Assembly (NCBI GenBank): GCA_017051695.1
Contig: JAFIDK010000001.1
Span: 372,001 to 436,000, forward strand
Origin: Algoriphagus aestuarii
GTDB lineage: Bacteria > Bacteroidota > Bacteroidia > Cytophagales > Cyclobacteriaceae
Length of the DNA: 64,000 bases
Direction of reading: 5' to 3'
Numbering within the stretch: the stretch's first letter is position 1; each line of letters starts with the position of its first letter. A program made the position numbers and the translations under genes. A model generated the notes under the pieces. That model was not told the origin of the DNA, ran no database searches, and saw nothing but the letters and a program-made list of their open reading frames with translations. Below are positions 16,665-24,230 of the stretch, piece by piece.

Positions 16665-17051
16665 GTGACTGAAAATCAGCGAATAAAAATCATTCGGAAA
16701 TTTTTAGGTATGACCCAAGTGGATTTTGGTGCATCCATAGGATTGACACAGGCTGGATATTCAGATATAGAAAGAGGTAAAAACAACGTCTCCGGCAAAA
16801 TAAAAATCATGCTAAAGCAGGTTCACCAGGTGAACTTGGCCTGGCTGGAAAGCGGCGATGGAGAAATGATAGACTCAATCACCCCAAATAAAGAATGGAG
16901 TCCTGAAAGATTTGCTGATGACCAAAAACAGATCGAAAACCTAAAAGTAGAAATCGAACGACTCAACGCTGAAAACAAACTTTACCGTGAACTCCTAGAT
17001 TCCAAACTCAAGATAATAGCGACTTTGGAGGAGAGGTTTGGGAAGGGGTAG
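16665..17051 (+). CDS. XRE-family helix-turn-helix regulator
   Basis: A 128-residue repressor-type protein. The N-terminal ~60 residues are a Cro/CI-like helix-turn-helix (MTQVDFGASIGLTQAGYSDI, then ERGKNNVSGKIK). The C-terminal ~40 residues form a coiled coil (QIENLKVEIERLNAENKLY), probably for dimerisation. The start is GTG at 16665; no in-frame ATG occurs before residue 16, inside the first HTH helices. It is the only rightward gene in the element part of the window. It may control the element through the palindromes upstream (inference). Confidence 0.82.
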   Translation: MTENQRIKIIRKFLGMTQVDFGASIGLTQAGYSDIERGKNNVSGKIKIMLKQVHQVNLAWLESGDGEMIDSITPNKEWSPERFADDQKQIENLKVEIERLNAENKLYRELLDSKLKIIATLEERFGKG

Positions 17052-17168
17052 AAGGATCAGTATTTACGATAACGTCCAACTAAAATTGGTATGCACCCCA
17101 GTTGCTGGATATTCTGAAATCTTTAGTTTTCGCTATTCTATCCAATGGCTCAGTTCGCATATTCATTT

Positions 17169-19145
17169 TTAGTGTTTGTTAGACTCATTTCTTATTTGGT
17201 TTATATAAAGATCATCTTCTATTTTGAACAGAATCAGTACAAGTAATTTTAAATAAAGTAAGTAAGAATTTTCGTGAAGACTAGTTTCAGAAGGGTTAGC
17301 CTGAGTGCCATGTAGATAGCTATTTCTCAAATCTAGACCATTTGTGAACTCTTTTTTATTCAAATAAAAATTAAAGTAGTCTTGTTCTGGTCTTGATAGT
17401 AGCGAACTGTCAAAATAGATTAATCCTTCTTCGGACATTTTTATAGCCTCTTCCTGAATTTCTTTAGAGTAGTGATAAAAGGAACCAACTTCATTTTCAT
17501 ATAAATCCATCAATATAAAAACCCTGTTTGGATTAGTTACTTGAATTCGGTTTTCATCATCCACAACGATGTATCCTTTATCTAATAGGTACTTTAGACT
17601 AAGGATTTGATGTTCTTCATAGTTGCTATAGTAGATGTTGGATTCGTTTTTCAGAAGGTCAAAAAAGGTACTATAATGTTTCTCTTTAAATGGGTCAACA
17701 TATGCCAATAAGGTTTGATCTGAGAAAAAAAGGTTAGAGCAAGCATTTGCCTCTTCGCTATCCTTATTGAGATAGATATACTTGCTCTCATTTAAGCTTG
17801 GAATATCTCTCATTGAGCTAGGGCTTGAGGACATTTGTAAAAGCTCAAAATCAATCTGCTGATCTTCAACAAAAAGTTTGTACTGCTTAAGTATGGATTC
17901 TAATTCCGGGGCTAAGGTTCTGACTTTTTCCAGTGGTGAAGCACTTAGAGTTGGCATTGTTAGACTTGCATTACTTGCAAAACCATATTTTTCTGAGAAA
18001 AGAGAAGTGTAAACAAACTGAAGAATCTCTTCGATAGAAATGTCCAAAGTTCTCAAGACATTAGAGTATGTAAAAATTTGTGCCTGAGATGTCATTTGCG
18101 ATAATTGAAACAACATTCCTCCAAAGTATTCATTTTTGGAGCGTACTCCCATTACTCTTTCCAGAACACTTAGTTGACTTGCTTTACTGATTAAATTAAT
18201 ACGATTTTGATAATCGCAATATTCAAAGAGTAGTTTAAAATTCAAATAAAGTAAATATGGATGTGTGTTATTCTTAATGAAGTCTATGCTGTAAGCATAA
18301 TGAGTTACAAGATTTTCGACTTTACCTTCTTTAATTTTTGAGGCCTTTTCTGGATAGCTAATTGAAACTCCATACTTAACCAACGATGCATTTGATTTTT
18401 CGTCAAAAAACTTGGCATTTTCTTCCTGATGTTTACGCTTAGCCTTTAGCCTAACCTTATCCGATACTATAAACTCATTAGTCTTTTTTGAATTCTGTAT
18501 TATAGGTAAGTAGTTGATGTTACAATTTTCTGAATCAATGTACTCAGAGATAATTTTTTCCTTATCCGATATAGTCAAACTCTTGGGTAAGAACCAGTCA
18601 ACTTGATTGAAGTCTTTCTTAACCTCATAAATTGAGAGTATTATTTCAGCACTTTCCTCATATGATAATAGAAAGTCACGAAGCACTTCATTATATCTAT
18701 CCACCAATCCTTTGTGTTTCAAGATTGTCCTTACTTGATATGGTTCTTGAGCTAAGACGTCTGAAATTTTTGGCGGAGAAACTCTCTTATATATCTTCTG
18801 ATCGTTAATTAATCTCCAGAATGATTCCACATAATCAAAGATTAAATCTTTGTGGAATGTAAGAATGTTATCATCATCTATTTTGGACATGAATGCCCCG
18901 ATGAATTTTCCGTATAGAAGTACTTTTTGTTTGAATGTATCAATATCTTGTTGAGACCAATTTTTTAAATAAATCTCATTATCGATATAGAGTTTGATAT
19001 TATATAATTCTAACAAATCATTAATATCATTAGGAGGTTCAGTAAGCTCACTTTTTAGGATAGTTTCTCCCTTGGACAATTGATACCCACCTGCCAGGTC
19101 CTCCTTGGAGTGAAAAACTACTTTTTCTCTGTCATGTTTGTGCAT
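17169..19145 (-). CDS. Large protein with C-terminal HEPN-type RX4H motif; putative defence RNase
   Basis: A 658-residue soluble protein. I do not recognise residues 1-590. Near the C-terminus the sequence LDLRNSYLHGT (R607, H612) followed by a hydrophobic helix (YLLYLKLLVLILFKIEDDL) fits the RX4-6H signature of HEPN ribonucleases, and resembles the LRNxxxHG ends of DUF4209-type and abortive-infection proteins. It is co-oriented with and 26 bases after a GNAT gene, so the two are probably one operon. It lies beside Shedu-like and OLD-family nucleases in the ICE cargo. A phage- or element-triggered RNase role is inference. Leu/Ile/Asn-rich composition suggests acquired DNA. Confidence 0.6.
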   Translation of the reverse strand: MHKHDREKVVFHSKEDLAGGYQLSKGETILKSELTEPPNDINDLLELYNIKLYIDNEIYLKNWSQQDIDTFKQKVLLYGKFIGAFMSKIDDDNILTFHKDLIFDYVESFWRLINDQKIYKRVSPPKISDVLAQEPYQVRTILKHKGLVDRYNEVLRDFLLSYEESAEIILSIYEVKKDFNQVDWFLPKSLTISDKEKIISEYIDSENCNINYLPIIQNSKKTNEFIVSDKVRLKAKRKHQEENAKFFDEKSNASLVKYGVSISYPEKASKIKEGKVENLVTHYAYSIDFIKNNTHPYLLYLNFKLLFEYCDYQNRINLISKASQLSVLERVMGVRSKNEYFGGMLFQLSQMTSQAQIFTYSNVLRTLDISIEEILQFVYTSLFSEKYGFASNASLTMPTLSASPLEKVRTLAPELESILKQYKLFVEDQQIDFELLQMSSSPSSMRDIPSLNESKYIYLNKDSEEANACSNLFFSDQTLLAYVDPFKEKHYSTFFDLLKNESNIYYSNYEEHQILSLKYLLDKGYIVVDDENRIQVTNPNRVFILMDLYENEVGSFYHYSKEIQEEAIKMSEEGLIYFDSSLLSRPEQDYFNFYLNKKEFTNGLDLRNSYLHGTQANPSETSLHENSYLLYLKLLVLILFKIEDDLYINQIRNESNKH

Positions 19146-19171
19146 ATTAGCCTCTTTCTTTTATCACCGAT

Positions 19172-19993
19172 TTAGGTTTGATTAACTTCTATCATTTTGT
19201 AATGGAAGAAAGGGACGAATCCTACACGTTCACAAACGATATTAGAATCTACTCTATCCCGATCTGTCATAAGGTAAACTGTTTCGTTTTCGTAATGAAG
19301 TTGGTTTGCACAATACGAAAGGATGACTTTCCCGAATCCATTATTTCGATGTTGTTGTTTTGTGAACAGAATGCCAATGTCCGGATTTACCATTGTGCAA
19401 AAACTAATGAGTCCTCTAGCCTCGTTTTCAAGTACTGTCATTGTTGCATTTTGGATATAAATCAAAATGCGCTCCTGCATTTCTTCAATTGACTTATCAT
19501 TTTGTCCATTGTACTCTTCATGATAGTATTGTTGCAACATCATAGCCAGCTCATCTAAATCTGATAATTCCGCAGATCTAATATTTATGTTTTCATTTTC
19601 TATGATAAGTATTTCATCCGATTGATAAAAAATCCTACGTTTCTTCACCTCATAATTTCTTGGTTGATAAAAATCAATAATTTGATCAATCAGTTCATCA
19701 TCTCCTGCGAGCGTGAAGTTTGTGAAAACATTCAGGTCAAAGGCTTCACTAATTTCATGAATTTGATCTTCATTCCAGTTTTCTCCATAGATCAAAAGCA
19801 TGTCACTATGAAGTATTAATACCCATCCTGTATCTGAGATGTTTACTATAGAAGTCTCATAAATTGGGACTTGACCATGTTGAGCCTTCTTAATGCAATC
19901 ACGTAGGAATTTATATTTGTACTCCTCTAAATTGATATCGTTAAAAAGAAATCGATTGAAGTCAGCTTGATTATTTACAGGAATGAGATTCAT
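19172..19993 (-). CDS. GNAT acetyltransferase with extra N-terminal domain, partner of the HEPN-like gene
   Basis: A 273-residue protein. Residues ~135-273 are a GNAT domain starting INIRSAELSDLDELAMMLQQ, with the acetyl-CoA loop QQHRNNGFGKV from residue 213 and the ending CERVGFVPFFHYKMI. Residues 1-130 are a separate, unrecognised domain, possibly a degenerate first GNAT fold. It lies 26 bases upstream of the HEPN-like gene. It could modify or restrain its partner, or be an independent cargo enzyme. An attC-like sequence lies directly in front of its start. Confidence 0.8.
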   Translation of the reverse strand: MNLIPVNNQADFNRFLFNDINLEEYKYKFLRDCIKKAQHGQVPIYETSIVNISDTGWVLILHSDMLLIYGENWNEDQIHEISEAFDLNVFTNFTLAGDDELIDQIIDFYQPRNYEVKKRRIFYQSDEILIIENENINIRSAELSDLDELAMMLQQYYHEEYNGQNDKSIEEMQERILIYIQNATMTVLENEARGLISFCTMVNPDIGILFTKQQHRNNGFGKVILSYCANQLHYENETVYLMTDRDRVDSNIVCERVGFVPFFHYKMIEVNQT

Positions 19994-20001
19994 AAAATTG
20001 A

Positions 20002-20059
20002 GGCTAACGGTTTGGCTACGCTCAGGGTCACGAAGGGCATTGCGTATTGGCGTTAATGC
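20002..20059. repeat. Candidate attC-like / REP-like intergenic element
   Basis: Starts GGCTAACGGTT (20002-20012) and ends CGTTAATGC. Outer segments TAACG...TACGC and GCGTA...CGTTA are imperfect inverted copies, as in integron attC sites. The centre (CTACGCTCAGGGTCACGAAG) resembles the short repeats scattered between Bacteroidota genes. The same 11-mer GGCTAACGGTT occurs again at 23994-24004, also just upstream of a gene start. It separates the GNAT-HEPN pair from the Shedu-like gene. Confidence 0.35.
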
Positions 20060-20123
20060 TTAGTTATTCTTTAATTTTCAGTGATTTGGTCGTAGTATTT
20101 ATTTTTTTGGTTTTCGAGTCCTT

Positions 20124-21302
20124 CTAGTAGTTCATCATACAATATAATGTCGATATTTTTAGAGATTTTCGTAAAACCTTGAAGTCATCTCTTTTTTCGT
20201 CTGAATCCAATTGGTCTGAGTGTCCTGTAATTAATACAGCCCTTGGTTTCACAACCTTTACTGTAACTCTTTCTTCGCGACTTATATCTTCTGCAAGATT
20301 TGAAGCTTTTCTTTCAGCATTGAACAGGTACTTTTCTGCCTGAACAATAGCCTTTACTGTGCTAGTATGCCAATAGTAATTTCCCCTATCAGTATCAACA
20401 GCCGATATAGGAATGTCAGGTTTTTTAATTTCAAAAATATCGAGGTAGCCTTTAGTGTCAATCATTCCAAAATCAACGTTTCTAGAACCCCTAAGAATGA
20501 AGTTAAGTTCTGGTAGTATTTTCACATATTTAGAGTCCAATAGGAATAGATTTTTCTTCAAATATTTACCCCAAAGATTTTCGTTAATACCGTCTCCAAG
20601 ATTTTTTTGAAACTCTGCCAAGATTCTGTCAATGGCGATTGTATCAACTTTAATCTTTGTTCTTGCTAATTGTAAGAATTTATGACTAGTACTCTGATAT
20701 CTTTTATCGAGAAGCTCCGTAATAAACCCTTCCATTTTATTCAAATCGTCAGGTGTGAAATGCTCAATAATGTCTGAATTGAGATTTTTAATGACATTTC
20801 CATATTGTTGCTGAGATGTACTGGTGCTTTCTTCAAATTTGTCAGGAAAGTGATTGTAAAAGAAGCCATCAAGAATGTCATTTTTACTCTGAGAAGATTG
20901 ATTGTTTACTACTAAAAACTGTTCCCTCAGAGTTTTAAAGTCGTCATATTTGAGAATGAGATTATGGACTTCTTGATTTAGGACTTTTCTGATAGTTGTG
21001 TCCTTGTCTGTTGAAATTTCTAAACTAGCTATTGATTTGGACTCAAGTTTCTTGTTTAAATAGTATTGAACACCTTGTTTAATGTAACCATTATCCGAGA
21101 AGTCATCTGGTAGGTTTTCAAATCCTTCTATTTTCACTTCGGAAAGAAAGAAGTCACCATCCTTTGGGTAAAAGGAGATATTTTTAGTCCGCTTGTTTAT
21201 CCGATATGCTAATCTTCTTGACTCAGGATCATCTTCTTCGCTGAACCAAATCTCTACAACATTCCTATTGACAATTTGTCTTTCTGATTGATATTTCGCA
21301 AT
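20124..21302 (-). CDS. Shedu-like (DUF4263) nuclease, anti-phage candidate; start codon uncertain
   Basis: A protein with a C-terminal DUF4263 restriction-endonuclease-like domain. Key residues are VDF followed 14 residues later by the E-x-K of IFEIKKP, then the VKAIVQAEKYL helix typical of SduA. SduA alone is an anti-phage system in the published Shedu family. The GTG at 21137 would give 337 residues. The frame is open further up to a TAA at 21306-21308 and reads convincingly as protein (VNRNVVEIWFSEEDDPES), but has no ATG/GTG/TTG. ATT at 21302 (then AKYQSERQ) would give 392 residues and is used here. It follows a 65-residue gene by 11 bases. Confidence 0.7.
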   Translation of the reverse strand: MAKYQSERQIVNRNVVEIWFSEEDDPESRRLAYRINKRTKNISFYPKDGDFFLSEVKIEGFENLPDDFSDNGYIKQGVQYYLNKKLESKSIASLEISTDKDTTIRKVLNQEVHNLILKYDDFKTLREQFLVVNNQSSQSKNDILDGFFYNHFPDKFEESTSTSQQQYGNVIKNLNSDIIEHFTPDDLNKMEGFITELLDKRYQSTSHKFLQLARTKIKVDTIAIDRILAEFQKNLGDGINENLWGKYLKKNLFLLDSKYVKILPELNFILRGSRNVDFGMIDTKGYLDIFEIKKPDIPISAVDTDRGNYYWHTSTVKAIVQAEKYLFNAERKASNLAEDISREERVTVKVVKPRAVLITGHSDQLDSDEKRDDFKVLRKSLKISTLYCMMNY

Positions 21303-21313
21303 AGATTAGTTTT

Positions 21314-21511
21314 TTATTCCTTTTCGACATATTGGTCTGGTACATTTTCCCAAACATTGCATTTTCGGTAGGCCTGCCTTTTAAAGGTTCTGAAAACCGC
21401 CCTTGCATCAAAACTTTGATTTGGGAAATGCTCTTTTAATGTTGCTTCTAAAGCTCTTCTTAGATCATGATCGAGGTGATCTAATACTTCTTCTACTTTT
21501 ATTCTTGCCAT
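21314..21511 (-). CDS. Small protein of unknown function (65 aa) upstream of the Shedu-like gene
   Basis: A 65-residue, charged, helical protein starting MARIKVEEVLDHLDHDLRRA and ending with a basic/aromatic stretch (FRTFKRQAYRKCNVWENVPD). No family is recognised. It lies 12 bases after the beta-flower gene and 11 bases before the Shedu-like frame, all in the same direction. Basic C-terminal half and HTH-like spacing leave a nucleic-acid-binding role open, but this is a guess. It could be a partner or inhibitor of the nuclease. Confidence 0.6.
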   Translation of the reverse strand: MARIKVEEVLDHLDHDLRRALEATLKEHFPNQSFDARAVFRTFKRQAYRKCNVWENVPDQYVEKE

Positions 21512-21523
21512 AATATGATTCGT

Positions 21524-21793
21524 TTAACCAATAAATGCGTTCCAGTCAATACTTGACCAATTCAAACTCGGAATCGGAGGAATTGGTCCATTAGTTGACC
21601 CATCAATGAATGCAACCGCGCTTCCATTCTTATCCCTGAAGAATCCGTTACTAAAAGTTCCTTTATAGGCTGCTCGAAGATTAAAAACAGCTTCGTTATT
21701 TACAAAATCTATACTTCTCCCTTTTAAATCGAAAATTTCTGTTTCTTGTATCCAAGCAACAATTTTTCCATGTCTGTTAAATATTGAATTCAT
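21524..21793 (-). CDS. Small 4-fold beta-flower-like protein
   Basis: An 89-residue protein if the ATG at 21793 (MNSIFNRHGKIVAWIQ) is used; an upstream ATG at 21814 adds 7 residues. Short repeated beta-strand units (IFNRHGKIVAWI, IFDLKGRSIDFV, VFNLRAAYKGTF, FFRDKNGSAVAFI) fit the small 4-fold beta-flower family. The proline-rich tail GPIPPIPSLNW is also common there. Function is unknown for the family. It heads the three-gene set with the 65-residue gene and the Shedu-like nuclease. Confidence 0.65.
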   Translation of the reverse strand: MNSIFNRHGKIVAWIQETEIFDLKGRSIDFVNNEAVFNLRAAYKGTFSNGFFRDKNGSAVAFIDGSTNGPIPPIPSLNWSSIDWNAFIG

Positions 21794-21808
21794 GTTTTTT
21801 TTTATTAA

Positions 21809-21941
21809 GCACAACGGACTCGTGTATGAGTAGTAGCGGATTTCTACTCACGTAACTTTCGGTTTTGCAACGACCTGTATTTTATGTTTATACTTTCGTT
21901 TAATCACTTTATCCGCTATTACTTACACAATGTTGTTAGCC
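21809..21941. repeat. Candidate attC-like site (133 bases) with long imperfect inverted repeats
   Basis: It begins GCACAAC (21809-21815) and ends GTTAGCC (21935-21941), close to the RYYYAAC / GTTRRRY core of integron attC sites. Inside, GTGTATGAGTAGTAGCGGAT near the left is an imperfect inverted copy of ATCCGCTATTACTTACAC near the right, with ~60 unpaired bases between. It lies exactly between the end of the OLD-family gene and the start of the beta-flower gene. No integron integrase is seen in the window. Confidence 0.5.
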
Positions 21942-21948
21942 ACTGGCT

Positions 21949-23970
21949 TTATTTCAGCGATTTATTAATTTTTTCAATTAGCTTTTTCCAATTGTCTCTC
22001 TCCTCAGATGTTAATTTCGATGAGTCATTAGTTTTGCACCATCTAAGGAAAGCCTTAGCTAATTTGTATTTTGAAAAGTTCGGTACTTCTTTTGCAAAAA
22101 TATCAACAATTGGTCTAGTAGGTTGCGAGTCGGATATGGCTTTACAATCTTTGGAATATTCTGATTTAACTATACTTATCAATGTTTCTCGTAATAAATC
22201 TTCGATTTCTGCTTTAGCAACTCCTGTACAGAAATCTTTTGTGCGTAGAATATTTTTATTTCCTAAAGTGTGTACTAAATTTTCTTGTTGAGCTGCTTGG
22301 TCTCCTGCTGCGTCAGAATCGAGTAATGCCGCAATCTTTAAGTTGTGAGCGTGTAGGATAGTTGCGTAATAAACTAATTTACCTGCTGAATTTGCGAAAA
22401 CTAAGGCAATTTTGTTATCAAGATTTGCTACTTTATCTTCTCTTAAAAGTGTTGAAGTAGCCTCAACGTACCAATAGTCAGTCAAACCTTCAAGAATCAA
22501 GTTTCTAGTTTGAGTAAATAAACTTTGAGCTAAATCGTAACCTAATGCTTCCTGTAATGGCAATAATCCTGCTGGGTCACTAGATGATATAGTAGTGTGT
22601 ACTTTTGTTCCATCATTTCTATCTTTTAATTCTACAACCCTAACGATATCAAGCTCATCTGGTCCAACAAGGAAAGGTGAATGAGTTGTATATATTGTTT
22701 GGTTTGTTTTAGCAAGCCTAGATATGGTTTCTCTAAAATCTCTTTGCTTTAATCCGTGAAGACTCATTCCAGGCTCATCTAATAACAGAATCGCATTTTT
22801 ATGTTTGTCCATAGCCTCAGCGAAGAAAACCACGAAAAAAGAAACCAACCATTGAAAACCTTCAGAACGTTGGTCTAATTCTATTTCAACACCAAGCTCG
22901 TCCTCAACTACAACTTTTAAATACTGACCATCAGCAGAAATTCTTAATCTTTCAGCTTCAGGTCTGTCTGGGTTAGGATTCCAAATGCTTTTAATTTCTT
23001 GAGTAAGCTTTATGCTTGCAGCATTTAATTGATAAGTTCGGTTATCCAAAGTGTCTCTATACTCTTTAAGAGCGTCAGCATCATCAGAGTCTGGACTTTC
23101 AGTATTTCCAATTTCAGATAGTTCTCTAGCTGTAAAGCCAAGTAACTTTAACAAACATAAATTACCATAGTCATAATATTCGTCCTCCAACAAGTTTTTT
23201 TCTACTCTTTGAGCTAAATGTTCCAGATGAACCGAAGGCTTTACTTTAAAGTAATTATTGAATAAGACAAATACAGGTGTCCTTTTATCCAAAGTCTTTA
23301 ATATCTCATCGTGTTTTTGATTTTTCTTAATCAATTCAAGTAGTCGAGTATGTCTCTCTTCTTCTTTTTCATTTTCCTCATCTACTAAAGTGTATTTTTC
23401 ATCTAAAAACTCAATTATTTCTTTAGAATTCTCTGTAGTAAATGTCTTTGAATCATAAAAAGTAGAAGTAAGTTTAGCAAACTCTTCGCTCGGTTTTTCA
23501 GAAGTGGATTCTTCTTCGTTTTCTGCTGCAAACTGTTTGTCAAGATGTGCTAATAGTCTCTGCAAATCTTTCTTGACGTCTCCATATTTGACTTTGGCAG
23601 GTGCATTTTCTAAGTAGTGAATACCCTTGTTATTTAGTTTTCTATACACGACATAAATACAGTCGTGGAATTCTGTAGGTATTAAAGCCTTGTCTTCATC
23701 ATCGAGCTTGAAATAACCTCTGACAACTTCAACATCTTCTGCCTTTACTTTCTTAGTGGTGATGTCATTGTAAAGAGACCTTGGGTAATCTCGAATTATA
23801 TCAAATCCAGCAACGCCTGCAGGTCTACTTAATTGTTGTAGTGCTTTAATTAATACAGTTTTTCCGGCTTCATTTGGTCCAACCATAATAGTTTTTAATT
23901 CTTCAATATCAAATTCGCCAGTATCTTTAATACTTCTGTAATTCTGTACTCTTGCTTTTATTAATTTCAT
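21949..23970 (-). CDS. OLD-family ATP-dependent nuclease (ATPase + TOPRIM)
   Basis: A 673-residue overcoming-lysogenisation-defect type nuclease. The N-terminal SMC-like ATPase has Walker A GPNEAGKT (residues 31-38), a long coiled insert, a signature-like RSEGFQWLVSFF, Walker B ILLLDEPGMSLHG near residue 397 and the switch histidine in TTHSPF. The TOPRIM domain follows, with the glutamate in LILEGLTDYWY near residue 493 and the acidic pair in LLDSDAAGD near residue 549. No UvrD-type helicase lies next to it, so it is a lone OLD protein rather than Gabija. It starts just after a GGCTAACGGTT boundary motif and ends just before an attC-like site. Confidence 0.85.
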   Translation of the reverse strand: MKLIKARVQNYRSIKDTGEFDIEELKTIMVGPNEAGKTVLIKALQQLSRPAGVAGFDIIRDYPRSLYNDITTKKVKAEDVEVVRGYFKLDDEDKALIPTEFHDCIYVVYRKLNNKGIHYLENAPAKVKYGDVKKDLQRLLAHLDKQFAAENEEESTSEKPSEEFAKLTSTFYDSKTFTTENSKEIIEFLDEKYTLVDEENEKEEERHTRLLELIKKNQKHDEILKTLDKRTPVFVLFNNYFKVKPSVHLEHLAQRVEKNLLEDEYYDYGNLCLLKLLGFTARELSEIGNTESPDSDDADALKEYRDTLDNRTYQLNAASIKLTQEIKSIWNPNPDRPEAERLRISADGQYLKVVVEDELGVEIELDQRSEGFQWLVSFFVVFFAEAMDKHKNAILLLDEPGMSLHGLKQRDFRETISRLAKTNQTIYTTHSPFLVGPDELDIVRVVELKDRNDGTKVHTTISSSDPAGLLPLQEALGYDLAQSLFTQTRNLILEGLTDYWYVEATSTLLREDKVANLDNKIALVFANSAGKLVYYATILHAHNLKIAALLDSDAAGDQAAQQENLVHTLGNKNILRTKDFCTGVAKAEIEDLLRETLISIVKSEYSKDCKAISDSQPTRPIVDIFAKEVPNFSKYKLAKAFLRWCKTNDSSKLTSEERDNWKKLIEKINKSLK

Positions 23971-24015
23971 ATGGTTGTGTTTTTTTAGCTTTTGGCTAAC
24001 GGTTGTCTATTCCCA

Positions 24016-24033
24016 ATGGAGATATCTCTCCAT
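24016..24033. promoter_or_regulatory. Short palindrome upstream of the OLD-family gene
   Basis: ATGGAGA and TCTCCAT form an inverted repeat around TATC, about 50 bases upstream of the nuclease start. It is operator-sized and there is no T-run beside it. No TAnnTTTG promoter element could be found next to it, so function is a guess. Confidence 0.3.
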
Positions 24034-24163
24034 ATTAGGTAGATATCCTCTAGTAGCTGGTGAGATTTCCCATTCATTTGATCCCCATACTTATCTCATA
24101 TTTGCTTTAAAAATGGGCTTTAAATAAATGTTGCAAGTAAGAAAAGGATTAATTAAAACAAAA

Positions 24164-24187
24164 AAAATACCCTGTACTGGGTATTTT
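24164..24187 (-). terminator. Rho-independent terminator after the primase-like gene
   Basis: Stem AAAATACCC / GGGTATTTT around the loop TGTACT. Read on the minus strand it is followed by a T-rich run, about 45 bases after the primase-like stop. The A/T tracts on both sides make it usable in both directions. Confidence 0.75.
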
Positions 24188-24230
24188 TGTATATAAAAAC
24201 AGAAAACTGATTCTATCCCTTCCTTGAATA

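Noticed and set aside
21300-21520. Programmed frameshift fusing the 65-residue gene to the Shedu-like gene
   Set aside because: An A-run occurs at the junction, but the Shedu frame has its own stop (21306-21308) after the run, so a shift there could not read into it.
21949-23970. Gabija system
   Set aside because: The OLD-type ATPase-TOPRIM protein fits GajA in outline, but no GajB-like helicase gene lies on either side.
17000-24100. Complete integron
   Set aside because: attC-like sequences are seen but no integron integrase or attI is in the window, so only a cassette-like origin is proposed.
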